Below, piece after piece: positions 26,181 to 36,417 of a stretch of 64,000 nt of DNA. Both the position numbers and the translations under genes were made by a program. The notes under the pieces were generated by a model. The model was not told the DNA's origin and searched no databases. It worked only from the letters and a program-made list of their open reading frames with translations. Source of the stretch: Andrena cerasifolii (Eukaryota; Arthropoda; Insecta; Hymenoptera; Andrenidae); contig NC_135119.1 in NCBI RefSeq assembly GCF_050908995.1, positions 27,433,001 to 27,497,000 on the forward strand, given 5' to 3'. Each line of letters starts with the position of its first letter. Position 1 is the first letter of the stretch.

Positions 26181-27089
26181 ATTTAAAAGGACGCCGGGCC
26201 GTTCGATATCGCGCGCACCCTCTCCTGCATCTTGAATATCAATGAAGTAGATGCAGCCAACGTTTCAACGTGTCACTGGGACATTCTTCTGTCTTTATTA
26301 ATTCACCGTTCTCATTTCATTTCCATTCGGAGACCCATTCCTACATTTCCCTCCTCCTCTGCCCTCCTTCACTTTGAACTGCGCGATGCTTTCACCTCCT
26401 TTGTGAAGCATTCTCTATGTATATTGCAGAATTCTCTGCGATTCATGACACGGGACGTGGGTCCACGGTGACCCACGATATTCATATGTAGCAACCAAAA
26501 TTTTCTTCCAATGGATAACTGTGCTTTTCAATTCTATGTATATTGAAATCAATGCGAGGAAAGAAGAAATTTTGATTATGAAAAACTGAAAGCAGATTTT
26601 ATGAAAGAGTGACAATGAATATTACTATTAATTATTATTATTATCATATTTTTATTCAATTTCTGACGCAATAAATTCCCCTCTCTTTGCAAGAAGAATG
26701 TTTCATCAAAGAGAAATAAGGGAAGAAGCTTAATAAATACGACAATGAAGTGGGAAAGTAGTTGCTATTAGGAAAAGTTGGCGAATTCGCCAAATGGTTA
26801 CGGCCCTGACTTCGCCCTTGGGTCATTATCATCTGTCGGAGCGGTCTCCGTATTTTCTCACGCTACTTCAGCTGCTGCTTGCTCGCGGTGCAGCGATCCC
26901 CCTCCCTTGCCCGCACATCTGCCTCAAAATTACATCCTGACCGGGTCTGCATTTTTATTTTTTTCTTCCCCTCTGCCTAGCTACGTGCGCACCCTTCCCC
27001 CGGGCCCTCCTTTTCGGGGCCCATCGCCCAGGCGGACTTAAATCTCCAAATGCACCGCCCTGTACACTGCACAGTGTGTACGTTCAGTT

Positions 27090-27390
27090 TGCAAATCCAT
27101 CCACCATCTGTTTCCCTTTTTTCTCCTTCGCTCAACTCAGGTATTAAACTTTTAAAAACATTTGCCGATTTATTTACCACACTGATTTTTTGTGAAAAAT
27201 TTGGCTACGAGTTTTAAATTTAAAAATGCATCATCCTGTGCTCGTGGATTTCGCAAATCGATCGATCGTCTGTTTTCTTTTTTCTTATTTACTCAACTGA
27301 ACTGAACTGCAGTAACTAAGTACTTAGATATTAGACTTTTACAAAAAATTAACCTATTTATTCAGCGCATACTTTTTTGGTGAAAAAACT
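27090..27390. repeat. Tandem duplication, about 160-bp period
   Basis: Blocks TTGCAAATCCATCCACCATC / TTCGCAAATCGATCGATCGT, CTGTTTYCYTTTTTCT, CTCAACT and ATTTTTTGTGAAAAA / TTTTTTGGTGAAAAA occur in the same order in 27090-27210 and 27249-27390. The second copy has a small CAACTGAACTGAACTG expansion. Confidence 0.65.
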
Positions 27391-27688
27391 TCCTATCGGT
27401 AGGTGCGCGTCACCGTGACCAAGGACAGGTGGAGAAATAGGTCGATGTTGGTGCATGAAACGAGCAACCCCGATTACTTTCGCCACTAACCACTTTCAGA
27501 ACTGTTCAACGGTGTCTTAATTACCCATTAGCTTGATGCTAGTCATGATGTGGATATAGGACGGACTCGATGCCAACGAAGAACACGCTATTATTCAGCG
27601 AGATTGCCCGTTGTCAGACCGACACTTCCCCTTAACTTCAGTTTCTTCGGTCCATTAAAGCCACCGTCGTTAACAGACGGTAGTAATT

Positions 27689-27898
27689 GAAGGTTAATTA
27701 CTTAATCGTTGAAGCATTTTTCCAGTAACATCTTTTGGTAGGACAAAGTTGTCAGTCGAAAGAATTTGCAATGATTTACGACAAAGACCTAACAGTCTAC
27801 GCTTGAAGGTTGATTAATTAATCATCGGTAGCACTTTTTTACCAAATTAGTATTACTGCTAATACTATTTGCTGGGGTAAAGTCATCGGTTAAAAAAT
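27689..27898. repeat. Tandem duplication, about 115-bp period
   Basis: GAAGGTTAATTACTTAATCG and GAAGGTTGATTAATTAATCA start two copies. Each continues with GCAYTTTTTYC, a TTTGSTRGG block, and then CAAAGTTGTCAGTCGAAA or TAAAGTCATCGGTTAAAA. Non-coding. Confidence 0.6.
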
Positions 27899-28021
27899 AA
27901 ATAAAAAAAAAATTTAAGTTAAACGATTTTATTTAACGCGATGTCTAAAAAGAGGTAGTGCATTTTTTATCAAATTAAATAAAATCATTTAACTTAATTT
28001 TTTTATTATTTACTTTTTAGT
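27888..28021. repeat. AT-rich foldback
   Basis: The left arm AATTTAAGTTAAACGATTTT with ATTTAA is repeated inverted on the right (AAATAAAATCATTTAACTTA). A/T runs extend both arms to about 45 bases. It immediately follows the 27689-27898 duplication. Confidence 0.7.
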
Positions 28022-29739
28022 GTTTGAGCTTTGCCATTTTTTTATTTTTTCTAAAATTTTGTATTGTCATTTGTCATCGTAACTACGTACGACTGCAAAG
28101 TTTCAAGTCTACTGAATTGGTGGAAGTGGGTTAAAAAAGAGTTACAACATTTGAACGAAATAAACAAACAAACGGGCAGAGGAGCGAAGATAAATAAAAT
28201 CCGTTAAAAAACACTTCCAACGTTCAGCGACAACGACCTAACTCAGACTTCACCTGATCCCTTCGATAAATCAGAAAATTTCGCTACAAGCAGCTCCTTA
28301 CTTTCGTTTCGCAGTCCTCGACTCGGCGCGTGGTTTATGGCACGCCGGTACATTCCCGTTAGCGTCTAGGAACCCAATTCCGCGAATCCGCAAAAGATCC
28401 CCTCGTTACGAAGAGCGCAGCGTCCCGCTTCGATGAGCGTTCGTCCCTGAAACTCACTTTTCGCTCGTAAAGTCAGCCGACAACGATTCGATCCGCTTCC
28501 TTTTTGATGTCTCTAAGTAGTAAGTAGTATCTTTTCGCGAAAGTTCGCCCCTCTCGACGGGAATTATCGCGAGCACAGCGCGTTAACCGCGGAATTGATC
28601 GTCGATCGTAGAACTCGACTCGGACACGTCCCGATGACTTTTATTCGCGAGTTTCTACCCCGCAATAATTGCGCGGAATGTGCAAATCAATAGCTACTCT
28701 GTGTAATTATTGCGGTAGAAATTCAATTTCCCTTAGCAACATCTGTGTTATCCCTCCTGACTCATACTAGTCCGTAAAATTTAAAATAACGACGCAAGGA
28801 AAATTTAAAACATGGACATAAAAGTGGTCCATTTCACTGAGAAAACTCAATGGGGGGTATAGATGAACTAGTGTCGGGGTTTGACTATTAATTAGCCACA
28901 ATACCTCCCACTGCTCGGCACTCCTGTACCTCTTTTGCCCCATGAGGTGTATCTCGCGTTATGGTTTACCTCGATAGCAGCAGAAGTAAGTATGGTCTGT
29001 TCCGCGTACTGCTCTCTATTCGATTAGCAGCTACGCGAAGCCCCGCGCGACAAGTATATAGAAAGTTGGCCGTTTGATAGGGTCCGTGCTGGGAACGCTT
29101 CAGTGCGATCCACCGCGATGAGCGAGGAGGGTTCCGTGAGGGCGCGAATCGCCGTGCTCGAGGGTGAATAAAACCGCAGAGCCCCCGTAGCTTAGTCCAG
29201 CTAAAAAAAGTACACGCTCGCTCGAGCCATCCCCTGGAAGCCGTGTCTGTGTCCCACCCCTCCATTCGAGCGATTACAGCCGCGATTCTGCTGCAACACA
29301 CTGGCGGTGGTCTGCAGCGAAAACGGGGGTGTTCTTAAAATGTTTGCCTGCCGTTTGGGGTCGCGTTTCAATTACCACGAGGAGGAATGTGATCTGCCAC
29401 GCGGTCGGGATCTCGGAATACCGGCTGACCCAGATGTGACTCGGCCATTTTCGAAATTGTGCATCGAATGATCGAAGTGGCATTCTTGAAGTGCCAAGTA
29501 GATGTAGATACTTTTGAAGCATTCTGGATCGTTCGGTGATTATCTGGAAGTATATTGTTTTCCTTAAGTGAGCTTTAGATAAAGAGAAATGAGAGGATTG
29601 GAGTGTAACGCGTGCACGGGATAGGTGGTTATTCAGAGTGGGGATAGTTTGTTGAGATATTTTGGGAACACTCTGGGCGAATCGAAGTTTGCCGAGTGTA
29701 TTGCTCGAATTGTTTCTTAGTGGCGCGGCGTGTTTTTGC
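28022..29739. other. Non-coding stretch upstream of FAM107
   Basis: No coding exon was found. The acceptor TGTTTTTGCAG at 29740 implies at least one upstream non-coding FAM107 exon, which could lie here or much further left, but its donor could not be fixed. Overlapping frames on the minus strand at 28966-29825 are not recognisable proteins. Confidence 0.4.
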
Positions 29740-29749
29740 AGGGAGAAAC

Positions 29750-31130
29750 ATGGCACCGGTGCTGGGTGTACCGCCTCCGCCACCACCTGCTCCTCACATG
29801 GGACCAGACGGCTTGATCTTGCCAAGGAAACCGTACAACCCGTACCTCACCTCCAATAATCATAAAGACCTTCGTAGGGAGTTGCTGTTCAACCAAAAAG
29901 TGTAAGTGTACGAGACATTCCCCATCTGGCGCAATTTAATTGCCAATCGTACGCTATCATCGAGGAAGCGGTATATTTAAGTGAAGAAAGGATTGGGGAA
30001 TGATGGAACATTACCAGGCGACTGATCGTGATAGTGGGGCACAGAGTGCGAGAAAGTATCGTAAAGTTTATAGACACACACAGAAGGTGGGAAAATCGTT
30101 TGCATACTGGTGTTAAGCACCGTGTCCGCGACGCGCCAAGTTCTCCATCCTCCGTGACTCATTCCCACCCACTTTTACGCTCTAACTGCCGTCGCTATTC
30201 AATCGAAACGTTGCTCGCGGTGCCGGCGCGTGTTTTTTCTCATCGCGTGGCAATTTTCACGCGCTCGGCCCGCGTAATTAGCTAACCGCCATCGCTTTTC
30301 ACTTTCTTCTAGAGGCAGGAGCGTGCTGAACCAGAAGAGCGAGCTTCAGCGAGCGCTGGAGAAACAGAGAGAGGCTGCCTCCAGAAGAGAGGCCGAAAGG
30401 AACCGAGATGAAAGTTACAAGGACGATCCTAGAACCGCGCTGCAAAGGGCTCTCGAGCAAAGGGCGAAGCACATCGAGATGGCTGTGAGTTCCTTTGCAC
30501 TTTTCTACGTCTGGTAGTATTATCTGGGAGACATTGAAGTGGGCAGGGTAACTGAGGTAGGGCCGTTCCTGCAAAAACAATATTGCCGCGCTTATTAATT
30601 TAATATTCTTTAATTAAGAATTTCATACGCAGTGTTTACTTTTATATCTACACTAGTTTTACTACTTCGCTTCGCACGAAATTTGATGTATTTATTTATT
30701 TTGTAAAAATAGTCACATTCATCCGGATTAGCTAGGGGGCTGTCCTTAAATTACGTAAGAGTAATTTTAGCGATTTCTTACCTCCTCCCTCCCCAGTATA
30801 AGAATTCGTAAGTTTAGATATTCAGCTATTCAGCTGTGTAAGAATTGGTATAATCGTAATAATAATCATTATTCTCCATTCCATATAAGGATCTGACACG
30901 CGCGATTGGTCGTAGCACTTCCCTTCCGGTTCCCTACCAATCGAGTTTACTCTAAAGTGGACTGCAGTATAGTAACTAACTTACCAAATCTGTATTGTTA
31001 AACAATGTTAGGATAAAGGGGTGTAAAATGTTTGTTTCAGTTGGAACAATCGCAGCCGACGATGGAACAGCGGAGCAACCTTCTCGTGACGGCGAGAGCG
31101 AAGCTGAGACCGCGCACGGATTCCCAGTGA
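29750..31130 (+). CDS. FAM107 (DUF1151) family actin-associated protein, 3 coding exons
   Basis: Coding exons are 29750-29901, 30313-30484 and 31041-31130 (414 bases, 137 aa). Donors are GTAAGT and GTGAGT. The acceptors are TTCTTCTAG and TTTGTTTCAG. The start ATG follows an acceptor by nine bases in a good context (AAACATGG). The protein has a Pro-rich N-terminus (residues 8-15), then the family core: HKDLRRELLFNQKVGRS, LNQKSELQRALEKQRE, and a charged helix ending ALEQRAKHIEMALEQSQP. Vertebrate FAM107A/B share the order 'REL-LNQKRGL...KPELQKVMEKRKRD', so the assignment rests on recognised family motifs. Those proteins bind actin filaments and act in the cytoplasm and nucleus. The C-terminal 20 residues are not conserved in any way I recognise. 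Alternative N-termini from upstream exons are possible. Confidence 0.87.
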
Positions 31131-32935
31131 ATGAAAAGCGAGAGGAGGGAACAAACAGAAGCGTAGAAAACAAAAGGTCGATCGTGTAACGCGATAAGCA
31201 TACACCCACACAGCCACGCCATCGCGGGGAAGAGGAGCGCAAGATTGATCCGCGCCGCGACGCAACGCCGCGTAGTTTCATCGCGTTTTGCAACTGTTGA
31301 CCACCGTGTACATACATATACATATACGTAATCTGATAAGAGTTCGTTAATAAGCAAGAGGAGGATTACGCAACTCGTTGTCGATGGAAGGATCGCTGGC
31401 GGCGCGAAAAGGCAACGTCACCGTGTTTGCTGTCTGCGCGGATCTGCTCGCTGATAGTATATATTTACCCGTGGCTGTAACGCTTCGTAACCTGCGCGGT
31501 CTATCTCGTAAAAAGTAGATGAATTGCCTTACTCTTCCAAAGTCGTCAGAGGACGCGTCCGCGCCGCAGCCGGGGAGGGGGGATCAGAGTTTTCGTAATT
31601 CGTCTCCGTAACGTCGTTTCAGTCCGATTAGATAGTATCTAGCCCTAGCGTTAGGAACGTCGTCTTCCACAACCGGACGATCTGTATTTGCTGCGATCTT
31701 GAATTCGGGGCATCGTCACCCCCCTCCGGAGGCATTATCGTGGAAGCTGCGCGATATCTTTCCTCGGAGCTATCGATATTTCTCGGCCGACATCCATCGT
31801 GCCTACGCGACTGCGTAACTCGGGGAATTTGCTCATACGGCACAGTGGAGGAAGTGTCCTTGAAGGTCCAACTGAGTTTGGAGCTACGATGCGCGTAGCA
31901 TTCTCGTCGCTTCGCTTAACAGCCGCTAAGGAAGAAAAGATGTCGAGGTTCGCGACGAACAGGCCTTAACAGAGCGCCTTGATGGGAGAAATAGGTGGCT
32001 TGACTATCCGTCGAGCCGGCTCGATATTTTGTTACGTGCTCGAGTAACGTAGTGTAATTAGAGGGGCGCGGAGGGACACAGTAGTATAGGAACGGATGCA
32101 TGAATTAAGTGACAGAAAAAGTATTCGCGACATGTAAGTGTTAAACGTTAGCTTATTATCGTGCCTGAATTTCTATGGAGGCCAGACCTGAATATAGGAG
32201 TAAATACAGATAATTTTATCGCGATAGGCGGAATAGTAGAACGAGCACCCCGGGACCATCATCGTACATTCGTGAAATTCTATAGTAGGGGCGAAAGAGT
32301 TTGACTGTCCAAAACTAATAAACAAGCGCTCCCCTGTCACATGTACGCGATTGAATGGCAGTGGGGGGAGATTACCTTGGACAGCCAGAGTCTCTTGCCT
32401 AAAGCAGAGAAATGAAAAGCGTTGAATACGTTGACGTAGCAACATTTATTACACTTCAGTGTTCATAGTTCAGGGAAGGAATAGAACATATATTGTTACA
32501 CTGTTTCAATCGACAGCGATCAGTATTGTAGGGATGCGATCGTTGCCTGGAGTTTAGCAGCTTTCCTATCGATCACGGTACGTTAAATGTACTCGATTCT
32601 GTTATTAATTGCGTAACGTACAATTCTACGGAACGGCGAAGTAACTGGCTAACGAAGGTCGCATGTTTCATTTATATTCTACGACAGACGCGTTGAATGC
32701 ACCAAATTCTACCCCATGGTTGTCGCAAATCAATCGCCATTAGGGCTATTATCGATATAATTGAAGTATCAAATATATTTTATTCAACATTGATAACTCT
32801 ATTTATCTAACCAGTGGAGTCATAAGGAAATGTTAAATCCGATGTTAATATTGACGATTCAAGATCATGTAAACAATTATTGTTATCCACATTCCAGGAT
32901 GAAATTATGAAAATAAAACACAGAGACGAATATAT
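31131..32935 (+). other. Probable 3' UTR of the FAM107 gene
   Basis: No coding exon follows the stop at 31128-31130. Polyadenylation hexamers AATAAA on + occur at 32317-32322 and 32912-32917. The latter lies just before the (TA)n tract. The UTR would be 1.2-1.8 kb. The extent is inferred from the hexamers and the lack of other features; a shorter UTR is possible. Confidence 0.4.
32778..32783 (-). terminator. Candidate poly(A) signal of Map2
   Basis: TTTATT on + is AATAAA on the minus strand, about 310 bases after the Map2 stop. If it is used, the Map2 3' UTR overlaps the end of the FAM107 3' UTR. Confidence 0.35.
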
Positions 32936-32955
32936 ATATATATATATATATATAT
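32930..32955. repeat. (TA)n microsatellite
   Basis: Thirteen uninterrupted TA units lie between the convergent FAM107 and Map2 genes. Confidence 0.92.
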
Positions 32956-33088
32956 GGCGAAGGGAGGCGGTGAATAGAATGTGTCGTTAGGTGATGCAAT
33001 TAAATATCGCGTTATTAATCATAAACATTTATCGTTAGTGATTTTACACTGCGATGTTACAATACGGTTAAAGAACAACGGACATATT

Positions 33089-35332
33089 TTAATAGTCATC
33101 CCCGCGGGAGATAACTTCTTTACACGTTGGACGTAGAACGATGGTGTGCTCGAACTGAGCAGTGTAGCAGCCTTTCACGTCCACCAGAGGTGGATAAGCT
33201 TCCACTGCGCCCTTGTCGCACAGATCCTTCAGCGCCATCTGATACTTCGTGCAACCGACGCGATCCAGCCATCGTTTGCAGAAAGCCAGAGTACCTAAAA
33301 CAAGCACATCGTATCCTTGTTCCTGATCGAATCAATCTGACGATCAGTTCCTATAAATAAATGTTTACCGAAATGCTTATTAATGCTGTTCAGCAGAGAC
33401 TTGCTGCTCTGCAGTCTCAAACGAACGAAGCCAGCGTCGAAGCTCTTCATGTAATGGGAGCAATCCAAGTCGTCGTGCACGATTCCCTTTCCAGTGGACC
33501 CAAAAGTTTCGATAGCATAAAATTCATTCGCCTCCATCCTAGTAGCTTCGCCGCCTTTCACTATGGGCACAGTTTTGCCGGCGTGGATACGGTACGGTGC
33601 AATTGAGTGACCATTCAGATTTCTTATGGACTTTATCTGCGAATCAATTAAGAATCTGTAATTTCGGCCTTCGTTCGTGTTACGGGGAAAAGAACTGGGC
33701 ATTAACTAAATGAAAGATTATTTAAGTAACGGATCAAATAGAAGTTACTTTAACTTTAGATTATTTGACGAATAATTTTTTTTAACTTTCATTCGTTATT
33801 CGAGATTCTTATTTAAATAAAATTCTCGCCCAACTCTGGTAAAAGCTAACGCACTGGGAAAGTTTTGCCATCCAAATCAATCTCGTACGACTCCATGACC
33901 TCTTGAATCGCAGCACCGACATCGCACAGCTGGACGTCGATGCCAGCAGCTTTGATCCCAGTGTTCGTAGCGTCGCGAACCGCTTCGATCAGCTTGTCGT
34001 ACTTCGGATTGAACGTTAAGGTAAATGCACAGTCGATGATCCGGCCGTTGATATGCGTGCCGAAGTCTATCTTGGTAACGTCATCGTATTCCAAAACAGT
34101 TGGGTCTCCAGCGTTCGGAGTGTAATGAGCAGCGCAATGATTCCTGGAGCATCCCGTCGGAAAAGCTAATCCTGCTTTCAGACCATCTTCCCCTATCAAT
34201 TTCCTGGCTGTGTTCTCCAGTTCGTTGCAGATCTCTATCATCGTCATTCCCGGTTTCACCTAAAACAGAAGAAACAGCGTCGACTACTTACGCTTCTAAT
34301 ATTTCTATCACCGAAGCGTACCCATTGCATAATATGCTTCCTTGTTTGTCTGTGAGCCTCGGCAGCTTGCCTAGCTTCGTTGTAAATATCGTTCTGAATT
34401 CTGTCGAGCGCACGCGCCTCTTCGCCCGCAAAGCGATCCTTTGCCATCCTGTGGTCTATCCCTGCCGCAGGAGGGTGCTCCATTATCTGCCCGATTGGGA
34501 AGTTCCCATCAGGGAAGAACTCCGACACGGGAACAGTTGGAGGATCCGTTTGCTGCTTAACGCCCCCAGCCTTCCCACGAGGCTTGCGTTTCTTCTTCTT
34601 CTTCTTGGCTTCTTCTGTCTCGGCGTCATTCTCTGCCGCCTCGGTGGCAACTTCTGCGAAACATGTTAAATGAACATCATGCTCCGGTCGCTTTCAAAGA
34701 CGTTTCGAGGCGTGTTTACCTTCACCTGCCGGGGTATTGTCTTTTGCCTTGTCCTCCTCCCCCTCTGGAACATCTGCGCTAGCTTCACCAGCGCCTATGT
34801 AAAGTCAATTATGTTTACATAATGTTTCCTTCCGCGTGGCGGTTGATCATTTTTAAAAAGTCCCTGTACGCTACTAAAAGTATTGAAACGCTAGGGACGT
34901 TCGACGGATCGTAAAAGAGGTAACAGGAAGTGGAGACAGGTGCAAAGTGAGTTCCAAGGTGCATCGTCCTTGGTCGCGTTCCGTGATAATATCTTTCTTT
35001 ATAAACTCGAAGTTGCGTCGCAGAAGACGAAAGTGTGGCGAATAATGTTGCGATGGAGACAGTATCGAATCTGAATGGTGGAAAATGTGCGTAGTATTTT
35101 TAAATGGGTGTAATCGGACGACGACACGCGATTGTCAGGAAATTTGAGCAGACGAGGATACACCCAACATGCAACCGAGCAACGCACCAGCTTTCTTCTT
35201 CTTTTTCTTCTTTTTCTTCTTCTTGGACGCCTCTACCGCGCCGGTTTCGTCCTCCTCGTCGACGATTTCGTCTTTCTCCTCGTTTACCAGCTTTTCGGCG
35301 GATTTGCCGACTTCATCCAACACGGCAGCCAT
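33089..35332 (-). CDS. Metap2: Methionine aminopeptidase 2 (MetAP2), 6 exons
   Basis: Exons in coding order are 35332-35188, 34794-34720, 34653-34322, 34259-33855, 33636-33369 and 33294-33089. The total is 1431 bases, 476 aa, close to the 478 aa of human MetAP2. All junctions keep frame with GT donors and AG acceptors. The N-terminus has acidic stretches and two polylysine blocks (about residues 44-54 and 93-98), the ribosome-associated region typical of type 2 enzymes. The catalytic pita-bread domain follows from about 160. Dinuclear metal ligands are present: the Asp pair in KIDFGTHINGRIID, His in NGHSIAPYRIHAG, Glu in YAIETFGSTG and Glu in QFEHTI, plus the substrate His in NCAAHYTPNAG. It removes initiator Met co-translationally in the cytosol. 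ATG 35332 is the first ATG that fits family length. Introns are 75-400 bases. Confidence 0.97.
33690..33838. mobile_element. hAT-like MITE inside Map2 intron 4
   Basis: The right end CCCAACTCTG and the adjoining TTCATTCGTTATTCGAGATT, TTATTTAAATAAAATT match the right part of 60334-60490 and the terminus of 25425-25646. The left end is decayed (GAACTGGGCATTAAC). The element takes about 150 of the 218 bases of the intron 33637-33854 and leaves only short flanks around the splice sites. Confidence 0.72.
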
Positions 35333-36417
35333 TTTCGGAAGGAAGCCAAACAATCTTGAACTCCGAACAGGTCGTGAGATGAGCCCGGTCGATGAAGTAG
35401 GAAACCAGCTCGGAAATAGCTCGTTTCGCCAGTTCTCTGATAGTAGCGTTGTGATGGTATTCCATTTCGAATCGACGTTACTCTATTCTGTATCTTGTCT
35501 GTGGTTTCATCCCCTGCACTACAGGATGCTTCAAAACTAGTGACCCACTTACAAATATGTCATAAGAAACGTAAACCGACAAGCTTATTTAGTAGTTTTC
35601 TTCAAGGGCAAAGTGAAATAAATCTATTTGCTTTTACAAGATCTATTAACCAGTTAATTTTATATTACGACAATGAAGGGATATGAATTCCTATATCTGT
35701 CATTACATTTCTGAAGAGTTGCTACTGAAGAGATTCTACTGCAACTTATATAGGTTCAACATAAGCAGGCCACGGGGGCGAGGGGGTGCAAGGCTGTAAA
35801 GGGCCTCCAGAAGAAGGAAAAATGAAGAAGAGAGAAAATAAAAAAGTAAAATGAGAACGAAAAATTTGTATTTGATTAAAATTAGTTTAATTTTAGTGGC
35901 AATGTTGCGGACACACCATGTGGTGTGGTAAGTATACAATGGTATGCAAGGACTGTCAAAAAAGAAATTAAAATATAATTTCTAATATTATTAATGCTAT
36001 GGCAATAAAAAAGTCATATATTTAAATATGTTAATGTTTATTTCTTTTATTTTCTTTATTATTGGTATTATTATCCTTTTTCGTGAAAAGTTGTTATGCT
36101 TATTTACTGTGGAGAAATTGTTTGGGACCTCGATATAAAGAAGCATGGCCCTGATGATACTACAAGGAAGAGGAGATCGCAGTTTGTCGAAGTATAAAAT
36201 GAGAACCTCAGAGGATCTTATTTAAAGAGCCGTTTTATAATTATATGTACAAAGTATTACATAGAAATGGGGGCTTGCAGGCCCCGTATCATGATGATTC
36301 ACGTAACAGTATCCTTATAATACTAGGAATAAGAAACTCGTGGTACAGGTTATCGATTTTCGTAGGAAGCATTCATGCATGCATGTACGTGCCTATTGTC
36401 GACCTAGTAACGGCGAT
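35333..36417. other. Map2 promoter / gamma-COP 3' flank
   Basis: This interval separates two same-strand genes. The Map2 leader lies to the left of about 35550. A TATTCTGTATCTTGTCTGTG motif at 35480-35500 belongs to a dispersed family (see 43170). The segment 36085-36155 is a copy of the repeat at 7690-7855 (TTATGCTTATTTACTGTGGA ... GGCCCTGATGA). AATAAA-type signals for gamma-COP on the minus strand are available near 36034. Confidence 0.45.
36085..36155 (+). repeat. Dispersed repeat copy ending GGCCCTGATGA
   Basis: GTTATGCTTATTTACTGTGG, AGAAATTGTTTGGGACC and the terminal GCATGGCCCTGATGA align to 7760-7855 in the same orientation. A long AT-rich stretch to the left (35940-36080) probably belongs to it. 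Confidence 0.6.

Noticed and set aside
34100..34669. 189-codon + strand frame
   Set aside because: It is the antisense of Metap2 exons 3 and 4, including the polylysine-coding repeat.
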